The translations under genes and the position numbers were made by a program. A DNA stretch of 15,989 nt from M55B112 sp040880545. Its GTDB lineage: Bacteria; Bacteroidota; Bacteroidia; Bacteroidales; GCA-2748055. The notes under the pieces were generated by a model. The model ran no database searches. It was given only the letters and a program-made list of their open reading frames with translations, and had not been told where the DNA came from. Location: NCBI GenBank assembly GCA_040880545.1, contig JBBDIE010000153.1, positions 1 to 15,989 of the forward strand, written 5' to 3'. Shown here piece after piece: positions 7,529 to 14,792 of the stretch. Every line of letters starts with the position of its first letter. The first letter of the stretch is position 1.

Positions 7529-8911
7529 TCAGCTACCCGGTGCACCATAACCGGCACTTTGTGCATCAATCACAAGTATCCAGTCTATGCCGGTTACAGA
7601 ATGTGTGAATTCTGAATGATCACCCATTTTCGATACTTCGATGGCCTCTGCGTTTCCTGTACGGGGATTGTACCACCAGGCTTTGAAGGCATCCCCGAAC
7701 AACTGTTCATGGTTCACCCTGATTGTAGTAGTAAATGGAGCATAGATGATTGCAAAGTCGTTGCCCCTGACTGCCATGATCGTTGATTTCTCACCCTGTT
7801 GACTTTCCTTAATTATCTGGTTGGCGGGAACCATTTCGAGCCAGTTGCGAGACTCAATCAGTTTCCTCACATACATCATCTGCAATGCCCCCGGCAGGTC
7901 CATCGCCTTCTCCCAGTGGATCCTGGCATGGGTCACCGGATCTCTTATTTCATCATAAAACTGCCAGATGGGGTGTGCTCCATAGGTGGTTCCGCATGCT
8001 CCTGCCAGTACTCCCCAGTAGGCCATCTGGCGAACATCTGCATCGTCAAACCAGCCAAATTCAGGGTTCCAGTTGATGGCATGTTCCTCGTAGCAAGGTT
8101 CTCCATCCAGGGTGGGTTTTGCAGGCTCCAGTCCACGGTCATGGGTGAGTTGCCGGAAATTGGGGATGAAACGGTCGGAATGACCCGACTGCATCATATT
8201 GAAATCGAGCCACTTTTCATTATGGAACCATTCTGATGAGGAGTGTCCTCCCCAGGGATGGTAAGTCATCAGATGTGTCGTATCGACCGATTTGATTGCA
8301 TCCCCCAGGGCATTCCATACGACTGTATTGTCCTCTCCGCCCGACCGGTCACCACCATTGATCCAGATAATGTTCGGGGCATCCTTGTACCGGTTTCCGA
8401 TCCATGATCCATAAATCGCCGCTGCTTCCACGGTAAATATTTCCGGACCGATTCCCCACTGACTGTCGACTTTATCACCCCAGGTGGGGAGAAGCCCTAT
8501 ATACAGCCCTTTTTCCTCAGCCTTCTTCATGACCCAGTCCACATGTTCAAAGTATTTCTCATTTGGTTTACGCACGTCGTTTTCGAACAACGGTTTATCA
8601 CCGTAGGCATTTGCTTCGTTGAGTCCGTTAAATTCGGCAAGCACTACCGCCTGAATTACGGTAAAACCTTTACTGCGCCTGTTTTCAAGGTATTTTTCAG
8701 CCTCCTCCCTGTTCAGCCTGTGGAAAAGTTCCCAGGCGGTATCGCCCAGGTAGAAGAAGGGTTCTCCATTTTCATGTACCAGGAACCGGCCCGAATCAGA
8801 GATATTCAGCGGGCCCTTTGAAAAGTTTACGGAAGGCCCGGTCCAGTATGTCTGGGCCGACAATGCCAGGTTAGTTATAAGGAACAGGACGGTCAGAATT
8901 TTTGAATTCAT
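7529..8911 (-). CDS. Secreted GH140-like (DUF4038) glycoside hydrolase, apiosidase family
   Basis: A 460-residue secreted enzyme. The signal peptide is about 1-19 (ending LALSA). The DUF4038-type barrel spans about 37-370, with the family hallmarks FFYLGDTAWELFHRL (52-66), the strand VIQAVVLAEFNG (85-96), NIIWINGGDRSG (180-191) and LDGEPCYE (268-275). Asp188 and Glu271 are the likely acid/base and nucleophile pair by position. A beta-sandwich tail (about 385-452) matches the putative collagen-binding-like domain commonly appended to this family, with the motif KAWWYNPRTG. Characterised GH140 enzymes release apiose in rhamnogalacturonan II breakdown; many relatives are untested, so the substrate is inference. 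The gene begins 35 bp after the TonB receptor and is probably in the same transcript. No separate promoter was recognised. Confidence 0.85.
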   Translation of the reverse strand: MNSKILTVLFLITNLALSAQTYWTGPSVNFSKGPLNISDSGRFLVHENGEPFFYLGDTAWELFHRLNREEAEKYLENRRSKGFTVIQAVVLAEFNGLNEANAYGDKPLFENDVRKPNEKYFEHVDWVMKKAEEKGLYIGLLPTWGDKVDSQWGIGPEIFTVEAAAIYGSWIGNRYKDAPNIIWINGGDRSGGEDNTVVWNALGDAIKSVDTTHLMTYHPWGGHSSSEWFHNEKWLDFNMMQSGHSDRFIPNFRQLTHDRGLEPAKPTLDGEPCYEEHAINWNPEFGWFDDADVRQMAYWGVLAGACGTTYGAHPIWQFYDEIRDPVTHARIHWEKAMDLPGALQMMYVRKLIESRNWLEMVPANQIIKESQQGEKSTIMAVRGNDFAIIYAPFTTTIRVNHEQLFGDAFKAWWYNPRTGNAEAIEVSKMGDHSEFTHSVTGIDWILVIDAQSAGYGAPGS

Positions 8912-8946
8912 AACGGGCAGTTTTGTTGTTTATAAATTCATTGCAT

Positions 8947-10998
8947 TTATTGTTCAAAGCTCAATGAAACAAAAAAGTTCCTGGGCATTCCCGGGTAGTA
9001 ATACCTGGGAGCGGCACTTCCAAAGGAGGGTGCGTTTACCAGGATCATGGATGCATAGTTCACGTCAAAAATATTATTGATCCCTGTATTTACCCTAAGT
9101 CCAAAGGGATTTTTACCAACAGCTATTTTCCATGATACCCGGACATCGGTAATCAAGTGACCCGTATAGTCCACCGTGTTGGCGTCGTTAAGATACTCTT
9201 TACCTGAAAAGCGTGTTCCTGCCACCAGTTCAACGCTTTCCTTGTATACAGCGTGAAAGCGCAGATGGATCATCTGTGCGGGAATCCCGGGCAGTGCATT
9301 GTTACTGTGATCCGTTTCGTCATCGATGAACTCCGTGAACCTGTTACTGTTCAGAAAGATACTCGAATGTATTGTGTTTTGCCAATCGGATGATGATGCG
9401 GTTTCATGCAGTCTGAACCGGTTATAAATCTCTATCCCGGATAGCTGTGCACCACCTGCATTGATCCCGGTAAATATCTCTTCAGTGATTCTTTTTGTGA
9501 CCAGCATATCACGTATAAAGATGGTATAAGCAGTGAAGTCGTAATACCAGCGTTTTTTGAGCATCCAGCCCCGAAATCCGAGGTCGAAGTTCCAACCGGT
9601 TTCGGGTCGCAGGTCCGGATTGACCAGCCCTTCGGGCAGCAGGGTCTCTTCCAGGGAGGGTGCAGAAAAGCCATGACCCGCAGAGGTGTGCAGATAGAGG
9701 TCCTTGACAATACGATAGTTCATGCCGAACCTGGGGGAGACCACCGGATTGTAACTATAGCTGCCCGACTGGTCCGATCCATCCACGTTGTAGAGGGTAT
9801 TGATATGGTAATTCAACATGTTTACATTCAGCCCCCCTTCCAGGTTTAAACCGGTAATGGGTGTCCAACCTGTGTGGAGAAAGAAGTTTCCATAACGGCG
9901 GGTTTCGCTGTTGTGCAGCTGAAGTTCACCTTCCTCCCCCGATACAGATTCTATGATCTTCCAGCGGAAGGATTCATGGAACAATTCAAAGCCGGTCTGC
10001 AACCGAAACCCGTTTTTTTCATAACTGACAGCATTTCTCAGGCCACCCATGAATGAATCTTCATCCAGGATGTTGAATGGCCTTGTTTCATAGGGATCCT
10101 GCCATGAGGAGAAGATAGTCAGGCGGTTTTGCCAATGTTCGTTGAAAGTGTGTTTCCAGGTGGCTCCGCCCGTGATCTTAGGATAGGTTTTATACCCGTT
10201 CATGGCGAGCCAGTTTGCTGCGGCTGATCCGGGGTTGTTCTGAAAATCTGTTTCATTCAGTGAACTGGGAATTTCCGCGTAGAGATCGTTGGCCAGCAGG
10301 TGAAAGGTAAAACTGTTCTTAATGGTGCCTGTTTTACCATGGAGGAAAAAGTGGTTTCTCCGGTACCTGTTATTCTCACGATGCCCATCGGAAGTTGCCC
10401 TGGTGAACCCGCTGACCAGTGAAGAGTTTTTCTTTTTCCAGCCAATCCTTGCACTGTTTTTCCAGGTATTGAAAGATCCTCTGTCTCCCGACAACTGGTA
10501 CGAAAAGCCGTTTTGGGCCGGATAGATTGACCGAAGTTTCACGACTCCCCCAAGGCCTGATCCATACATGGCCGACGCTGGTCCCTTCAGAATTTCAATC
10601 CTTGAGATACCGGAGATATCCATATCTTCAATGGTGGATATCCCGTCCCCGTTGGTCAGTGGAATTTCTTCAAAATAGGCCCTGATCCTGTTGGAGGAAT
10701 AGGGTGTTCTGGATCCCACCCCGCGAATGGTCAGCCGGTTTGTGGTATGTGTGCCCGACGACATATATACTCCCGGAGCCGTGTTTAGCTGGTCTGCCAT
10801 ATTGATCGTATGGAGCGCCTCCTCCTCCATAGTATGAATGATCGACAGACTTCCGGTTGTTTCACTGAGTCGCTGTTCAAAAGGGGTTACAGCGATGGTG
10901 ATGTCTTCGAGGTCGATGGTGTCGGGCTGGGACTGTGCCAGTACCTGTACTTGTATAAAGATGATTATCAGACTTATGAGCGTGACCGGATTTTTCAT
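8947..10998 (-). CDS. TonB-dependent outer membrane receptor (FecA/FepA-like, not SusC-type)
   Basis: A 683-residue outer membrane receptor. A signal peptide spans about 1-21 (ending VLA) and a TonB box follows (IDLEDITIAV, about 28-37). The plug (about 45-160) contains LNTAPGVYMSSG, LTIRGVGSR and IEILKGPASAMYGSGLGGVV. The barrel spans about 170-683, with the late motifs GHGFSAPSLEETLLPEG, LRPETGWNFDLGFRG, INNIFDVNYAS and the final strand region PGMPRNFFVSLSF. There is no CarboxypepD_reg domain and no SusD partner, so it resembles siderophore, cobalamin or small-oligosaccharide receptors rather than SusC. The following GH140-like gene suggests carbohydrate-linked uptake, but that is inference from one neighbour. 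The start at 10998 is needed for the signal peptide and lies only five bases after a TATCTTTG element, giving almost no leader. Confidence 0.92.
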   Translation of the reverse strand: MKNPVTLISLIIIFIQVQVLAQSQPDTIDLEDITIAVTPFEQRLSETTGSLSIIHTMEEEALHTINMADQLNTAPGVYMSSGTHTTNRLTIRGVGSRTPYSSNRIRAYFEEIPLTNGDGISTIEDMDISGISRIEILKGPASAMYGSGLGGVVKLRSIYPAQNGFSYQLSGDRGSFNTWKNSARIGWKKKNSSLVSGFTRATSDGHRENNRYRRNHFFLHGKTGTIKNSFTFHLLANDLYAEIPSSLNETDFQNNPGSAAANWLAMNGYKTYPKITGGATWKHTFNEHWQNRLTIFSSWQDPYETRPFNILDEDSFMGGLRNAVSYEKNGFRLQTGFELFHESFRWKIIESVSGEEGELQLHNSETRRYGNFFLHTGWTPITGLNLEGGLNVNMLNYHINTLYNVDGSDQSGSYSYNPVVSPRFGMNYRIVKDLYLHTSAGHGFSAPSLEETLLPEGLVNPDLRPETGWNFDLGFRGWMLKKRWYYDFTAYTIFIRDMLVTKRITEEIFTGINAGGAQLSGIEIYNRFRLHETASSSDWQNTIHSSIFLNSNRFTEFIDDETDHSNNALPGIPAQMIHLRFHAVYKESVELVAGTRFSGKEYLNDANTVDYTGHLITDVRVSWKIAVGKNPFGLRVNTGINNIFDVNYASMILVNAPSFGSAAPRYYYPGMPRNFFVSLSFEQ

Positions 10999-11003
10999 TG
11001 CAG

Positions 11004-11011
11004 CAAAGATA
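11004..11011 (-). promoter_or_regulatory. Bacteroidota -7 promoter element TAnnTTTG (TATCTTTG) for the TonB receptor
   Basis: An exact consensus match on the minus strand, five bases before the ATG at 10998. A T run lies directly upstream; the -33 region has only a weak TTTA. If used, transcription would start at or within a few bases of the start codon. Confidence 0.5.
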
Positions 11012-11195
11012 AAAAAAATCAGAACTCGCTAAAGGTGCATATACCTCTGGCTATTGGGCAGAAGAAGTGTCCGGATCGGAAGGCCACAGGAATTTACTGT
11101 ATCCTTTCATGTACCCTTCAGGGAACTTCGTGGATCAACATCACCTGTTCGTCTACAATTATTGCCATCATCGAAAAAGAGCGTATATTTATAGG

Positions 11196-11324
11196 ATGAC
11201 AAGTAATCAAATCCCACAGGAAATTACGGCGGAAACATTCATGGTAGCTGCGAAAATGGAAGCTACATTAATTGAGTCGGTAATACCGGGGGTGCCGAAC
11301 AGCAGCCCGGGGAATGGAAATTAA
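11196..11324 (+). CDS. Possible 42-aa small ORF of unknown function
   Basis: An ATG-initiated 42-residue frame (MTSNQIPQEITAETFMVAAK start, VPNSSPGNGN end), polar and without a membrane segment or recognised motif. It begins four bases after TATATTTA, a near match to the Bacteroidota -7 element, giving the same promoter-to-ATG geometry as the TonB receptor start on the other strand. It ends 69 bp before the SiaB-like gene on the same strand, so it could be a leader ORF or a small protein of that transcript. A longer in-frame start at 11067 has less support. A frame of this length can arise by chance. Confidence 0.3.
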   Translation: MTSNQIPQEITAETFMVAAKMEATLIESVIPGVPNSSPGNGN

Positions 11325-11393
11325 ACCATGCCGGATTTGACAGATAAATTCAAATGTCATAGATTTAGATAATGTTGTACTAACAGTGACCAG

Positions 11394-12503
11394 ATGAAGC
11401 CTCCGTTCCTGGACGACATATACAAAATAATCAAACAGGATGACCTGACCCTGGCATATTCCGGGGAATTCAGGGATATCATGACGGACCGGATCATTGA
11501 ACTTGCGGAGGTTTACCTGGAATCCAACAATGAATCTACAAAACTCCGGAGGAAAACCAGCTTTCTGGTGGCTGAATGTTTTCAGAATGTGATCAGGCAC
11601 GGGATAAAGAATCCGGAAGTCAGAAGCAAAAATCCCCAACGGACGGAATCATTCATCATCAGGTTTTACGACGGTAAATGCTATATTTTATCTGAGAATA
11701 CCGTTGTCAATGAGAAAGTTGCGGAGTTACGAGGTTTGCTTGAAGATGTAAATAGCCTGGAGCAGGATAATTTACGAATGCTCTACCGTAAAATGCTGGA
11801 GGAGGGAGAATTGTCGGAAAAGGGCGGAGCCGGACTCGGTCTTTTTGAGATGGCAAGAAGGTCGGGCAACAAGCTCCATTATTCTTTTAAGGAACTTGAT
11901 GGGGGACAGTCCACTTTTCACCTGATGCTGGTATTGGAGAATGTGGAGAAGCAGCATACAGAGCGGGATTACATTCCCGATTTCGAACAGATTGAAAAGG
12001 TGATAAGGACCCTCACGGAGAAAGATCAGTTTCTGATCTATCATGGAGAGCTTGACCAGGGAATGATCTCACCTGTTTCTGAGATCATTGAAAGAAATTT
12101 GGATGCACAAAAGCGACCCCTGGCCCTTAAAATAAAATTTTATCATGCGGTTATTACAATCTTGCAGTTCATGGGGGATTACAATAAATTTGCCGGGAAG
12201 AATTTTAACAGCCTGTTATCCCTGGGAATTACAAAAGAGGGTTACGTGATCTATTCAACGCTTTCAGTGAGTGATGCAATCAGGGAGCGACTGGAAAAGG
12301 AGCTTGGAAAAGTTCGCATAATTTTGGATGATATGAAGGCAGATAAATCAGGTAAAGAACCAGGATGGGATGAACTATTGGACGAAGAGGATCCGATTTC
12401 CCAGCGACAATTTCAGTTGGGCAGAATTTGCAAATCGATCAATTACAATTTTCATACTACTGGCAAGGATACCCATCAGTTCAATTATGAATTCCACATC
12501 TGA
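11394..12503 (+). CDS. Tandem SiaB-like (DUF6272) kinase-family protein with degenerate second module
   Basis: A 369-residue cytosolic protein without signal peptide or membrane segment. Module 1 (about 5-190) has the GHKL-like ATP-binding layout of the SiaB family: the N-box-like helix AECFQNVIRHG (60-70, Asn65), strand FIIRFYDGKCYILSEN (87-102) and glycine loop GGAGLGL (144-150). Module 2 (about 196-352) repeats the pattern: FLIYHGELDQGMISPVSEII (213-232) parallels LTLAYSGEFRDIMTDRIIEL (18-37), then a matching helix ending ITILQFMGDYNK, a strand GYVIYSTL, and QLGRICKS in place of the glycine loop. Both nucleotide-binding motifs are lost in module 2, so it is probably a pseudo-kinase or regulatory domain. 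In Pseudomonas, SiaB phosphorylates the SiaC partner-switch protein in biofilm control; no SiaC-like protein, SpoIIE/PP2C phosphatase or diguanylate cyclase is in this window. The start follows no clear Shine-Dalgarno. Confidence 0.75.
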   Translation: MKPPFLDDIYKIIKQDDLTLAYSGEFRDIMTDRIIELAEVYLESNNESTKLRRKTSFLVAECFQNVIRHGIKNPEVRSKNPQRTESFIIRFYDGKCYILSENTVVNEKVAELRGLLEDVNSLEQDNLRMLYRKMLEEGELSEKGGAGLGLFEMARRSGNKLHYSFKELDGGQSTFHLMLVLENVEKQHTERDYIPDFEQIEKVIRTLTEKDQFLIYHGELDQGMISPVSEIIERNLDAQKRPLALKIKFYHAVITILQFMGDYNKFAGKNFNSLLSLGITKEGYVIYSTLSVSDAIRERLEKELGKVRIILDDMKADKSGKEPGWDELLDEEDPISQRQFQLGRICKSINYNFHTTGKDTHQFNYEFHI

Positions 12504-12663
12504 TCATTTTTTTTGCTCCATAAAAGTGCCAGTCGGGACGAGCTGACCCGTCTCAAAAAAGTCATCTCCTCACAGTAAAGTCCTTTTTTCAAAAATCGGT
12601 TATCTTTTACCTGCCAATTTAATAAGGAGCGTTGCATTAAAACCATGCATTTCCTTTTGTCCA
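12504..12663. other. Convergent intergenic region with weak hairpins only
   Basis: This 160-bp gap lies between two converging genes, where a bidirectional terminator would be expected. The best candidates are TGCAT/ATGCA arms (12633-12637 and 12645-12649, seven-base loop) followed by a T-rich stretch on the plus strand, and CGGG/CCCG arms near 12536-12552 without an adjacent T tract. Neither is a convincing intrinsic terminator. Confidence 0.4.
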
Positions 12664-13236
12664 TCAGTTTACTATTAACTCTTCCAGTTTTCTTTTTGGC
12701 ACATGATGGATGTTGTTTTCATCACGCCAGTATTTAAAGTTTCCCTCCTTCATATCCTCGATTACCACTTTCTCCAGCGGTTTACCCAGGGCGACCACCT
12801 GGAGAATTTTCAGGTGTTCGGGGAGTTCAAGGATTTTTGAAAGGGCCTCTTTTTTAACCGATGCGATGATGCATCCACCCAGCCCTTTTTCGGTGGCAGT
12901 GAGCAGAATACTCTGTAAAGCAATACCATCGTCGCAGTAGTAATTGGAGCCGAAGTTGGTGTCATGCAATTGCACGATATAGGCCGACGGCCGTTCTCCC
13001 GGTTCCGGGCCGGGCCAATCGGTCAGGTAGCCGGCCCAGGCGAGATTCGGGAAGATCTTCTCATTTATCTCTTCGGTATACGACACATAATATTTCAGGG
13101 GTTGGGCATTCCTGGCCGAAGCTGATAACCGGGCGGCATCGATCATTTCCAACAAGTCAGAACGGTATACCCGATACGCTTCAATGAACCGACGGTAGCT
13201 GCGGTTTTGGAGGATGAGTGATTTGAGGGTTGACAT
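12664..13236 (-). CDS. Nitroreductase-family FMN oxidoreductase
   Basis: A 190-residue cytosolic flavoprotein, expected to bind FMN as a homodimer and reduce substrates with NAD(P)H; the physiological substrate is unknown. Family features are the N-terminal RSYRRF (12-17), the helix-turn ASARNAQPLKYYV (39-51), which contacts FMN, DDGIALQSILLTATEKGLGGC (102-122) with the characteristic GLGGC turn, and ILQVVALGKP (144-153). The C-terminal segment WRDENNIHHVPKRKLEELI is typical of the small nitroreductases. The start at 13236 (MSTLKSLIL) is preferred; the frame extends 12 codons further to 13272, but that extension (MLILWISLNHLT) adds no conserved sequence. The gene stands alone on its strand, converging with the SiaB-like gene and diverging from the cysteine-cluster gene. 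Confidence 0.88.
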   Translation of the reverse strand: MSTLKSLILQNRSYRRFIEAYRVYRSDLLEMIDAARLSASARNAQPLKYYVSYTEEINEKIFPNLAWAGYLTDWPGPEPGERPSAYIVQLHDTNFGSNYYCDDGIALQSILLTATEKGLGGCIIASVKKEALSKILELPEHLKILQVVALGKPLEKVVIEDMKEGNFKYWRDENNIHHVPKRKLEELIVN

Positions 13237-13286
13237 AGTCAGATGATTTAATGAGATCCATAAAATTAACAAAAAAAGGAAGGAAC

Positions 13287-13484
13287 ATGAAAATATTACT
13301 GATCGGGCCGATATTTTTCATTCTCATCACATTAACCATGAAAGGAGCATACACTTCTGATCATTTTTTAAGAATACCTAAAAAATCAGATTATGAAAAT
13401 GAAACATTACATCCGGCAATTTATGGAAGATATGGAGGTATTGATGCGGCAACCTCCGCCATCTTCAACCTTTGGTGCGTCTGA
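13287..13484 (+). CDS. Possible small hydrophobic ORF overlapping the next gene's start
   Basis: A 65-codon frame whose first 20 residues (KILLIGPIFFILITLTM core) look like a signal peptide or membrane anchor. It has one of the few purine-rich Shine-Dalgarno-like stretches in the window, AAAGGAAGGAAC, directly before its ATG. It overlaps the cysteine-cluster gene by 92 bases in another frame. Either it is a leader or small membrane protein translated ahead of that gene, or it is a chance frame. It could also be a signal sequence once in frame with the downstream gene, but an A6 run at 13380-13385 is the only obvious slip site, and relatives I recall of the downstream protein are not secreted. 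Confidence 0.3.
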   Translation: MKILLIGPIFFILITLTMKGAYTSDHFLRIPKKSDYENETLHPAIYGRYGGIDAATSAIFNLWCV

Positions 13485-14643
13485 AGATTATATGGCATAT
13501 ATGAATGATGTCAGGGAACAACTGTTGGGAGACAAAGGAATATTGATTCAGAATCTCAGCGGAATATCCAGGGAGCAGCTGCCATCCATTGAGCTGTTAT
13601 CGGATGACGAGGTTTCACTGCTTGCGTCTGGTTTGGTGAAGCTGCTGTATCATTTCAACTGTTATCCGGATATTCCTCATGAGGCACCGGACTCCATGGC
13701 ATACAATGCATTACGGAATCACTGGGAACATTTAAAAGCGCCCTTGATGGATTTTGAACTGCATTATGAATTTTGTGACGGGCTCACAGAACAGTGTCCA
13801 TTTCCGGGGTACTGCAGTTGGTGTGGAGAATCAGACAATGAATCCGCAATGTCTGCGGAGAGCAGTGAGGAAGAAGGAACATCAAGTGAACCGGGTAATG
13901 AAATTGAAATTGAGATATCGCTGGGAGAACATCTGGTACGCATCCGAACGATACCGGGGGGAACGTTTATCAGCGGGATCCATAATTACTGTGACAGGTG
14001 GTGCGAATTTTGTGCGTTGGCGAACAGATGTACAGTGAATGCGGCTGGAGATAAGGTGGAGCCGGACAAGGAGAAGCTGGAAATCAGGCAGGAGGGAATG
14101 AAGGAACTTGAGCAGCAATTCCGGGGGGTGGAAAGGAAAATTAAAAAGGAGATGCAGCGACTCAATGTGGATGTGTTTGAACTTTCGAAAAACGAAGGTT
14201 TTTCCATTCTGGACAAGGAGGATATCCTGTTCAATCCGGATGCCCGTGATGTGATGACCATCGCCGAGCATTATACGAAATCGATCCATGAATGGGTTAA
14301 GAGGGAGGGGGTGGAGTCGTTGAATGAGGAAATTAATAACAGCCTGGTATTCAGTAATATCATGTGGTATTCAACCATTATCGCTACAAAAATGTACCGC
14401 TCGCTGATGCGGGAATTTGAGGATGAGGACTCGGTGCAAAATGATCTGAACGGATCAGCGAAAGTGGCGCTCCATGGTATTCGTCAATCGCTCTATGGTT
14501 GGGGCTGGATCATCGAGCGTTGTCCCGGACAAAAAGATACTGCCATGTTTCATGCCATGTTACTGACGGGAATGCGTTCGGCGATGGAGGAGCGGTTCCC
14601 CAGGGCAGAGGAGTTTATCAGGCCGGGGTTTGACGAGGAGTGA
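13393..14643 (+). CDS. Uncharacterised protein with two mirror-image cysteine clusters (putative metal or Fe-S binding)
   Basis: A 416-residue cytosolic protein of unknown function. The N-terminal module (about 1-145) resembles, from memory, small uncharacterised Bacteroidota proteins with PPP near residue 22, a helix LLSDDEVSLLASGLVKLLY, YPDIPHEAP, and a close FEFCD-xxx-CPF type end. It carries Cys128, 135, 141 and 144 (FCDGLTEQCPFPGYCSWC). An acidic Ser/Glu linker follows (148-170). A strand region (171-195) leads into the second cluster, Cys200, 204, 207 and 213 (NYCDRWCEFCALANRC). The remainder (about 222-416) is mostly helical, with a charged helix at 222-260 and a conserved-looking tail (LYGWGWIIERCPGQKD). 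Spacings Cx5CxxC and CxxCx5C mirror each other and fit metal binding. There is no signal peptide. The start at 13393 (or 13399) is limited by an in-frame stop at 13369-13371. Confidence 0.85.
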   Translation: MKMKHYIRQFMEDMEVLMRQPPPSSTFGASEDYMAYMNDVREQLLGDKGILIQNLSGISREQLPSIELLSDDEVSLLASGLVKLLYHFNCYPDIPHEAPDSMAYNALRNHWEHLKAPLMDFELHYEFCDGLTEQCPFPGYCSWCGESDNESAMSAESSEEEGTSSEPGNEIEIEISLGEHLVRIRTIPGGTFISGIHNYCDRWCEFCALANRCTVNAAGDKVEPDKEKLEIRQEGMKELEQQFRGVERKIKKEMQRLNVDVFELSKNEGFSILDKEDILFNPDARDVMTIAEHYTKSIHEWVKREGVESLNEEINNSLVFSNIMWYSTIIATKMYRSLMREFEDEDSVQNDLNGSAKVALHGIRQSLYGWGWIIERCPGQKDTAMFHAMLLTGMRSAMEERFPRAEEFIRPGFDEE

Positions 14644-14792
14644 TTTTAAATGGTTAAAAAGAGGACGTATGTAATGGAATCCCGCAGTGACATTTTCTTG
14701 CAATCAATGGGTACGATTCAAATTAGAAATACATGTTATGAGGAAATTACAGAGAATAATTTAACTTTATTCAACTATTGATTACTAACAAT
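14644..14792. other. Intergenic region upstream of the GH3 gene
   Basis: This 149-bp AT-rich gap contains TAACTTTA (14762-14769), one base off the Bacteroidota -7 consensus, 23 bases before the GH3 start codon, with no clear -33 partner. No gene or strong hairpin is evident. Confidence 0.4.

Larger units (their letters stand above)
10999..11393. other. 395-bp spacer between TonB receptor and SiaB-like gene
   Basis: The spacer holds the minus-strand TATCTTTG promoter (11004-11011) and a possible 42-codon plus-strand ORF (11196-11324) preceded by TATATTTA. About 180 bp between them and 70 bp before 11394 show no gene, tRNA or strong hairpin that I can recognise. A TAATGTTG at 11370-11377 is one base off the -7 consensus and could serve the gene at 11394, with no matching -33 box. 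Confidence 0.55.

Noticed and set aside
7799..8236. 145-codon plus-strand open frame
   Set aside because: It is antisense to the GH140-like gene and has no signal, domain or promoter of its own.
10810..11199. 129-codon plus-strand frame spanning the receptor start and the spacer
   Set aside because: About half is antisense to the TonB receptor signal peptide and plug; no motif was recognised and composition is unlike its neighbours.
12536..12552. CGGG/CCCG hairpin as a terminator of the SiaB-like gene
   Set aside because: The stem is only four base pairs with a nine-base loop and is not followed by a T tract on either strand.
13237..13272. 12-codon upstream extension of the nitroreductase
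   Set aside because: The added residues are hydrophobic and not part of the fold; the Met at 13236 directly precedes the family's RSYRRF region.
13393..14643. Annotation of the cysteine-cluster protein as a radical SAM enzyme
   Set aside because: The spacing of CDRWCEFC fits, but no other radical SAM motif or barrel pattern can be seen, so the name is not supported.
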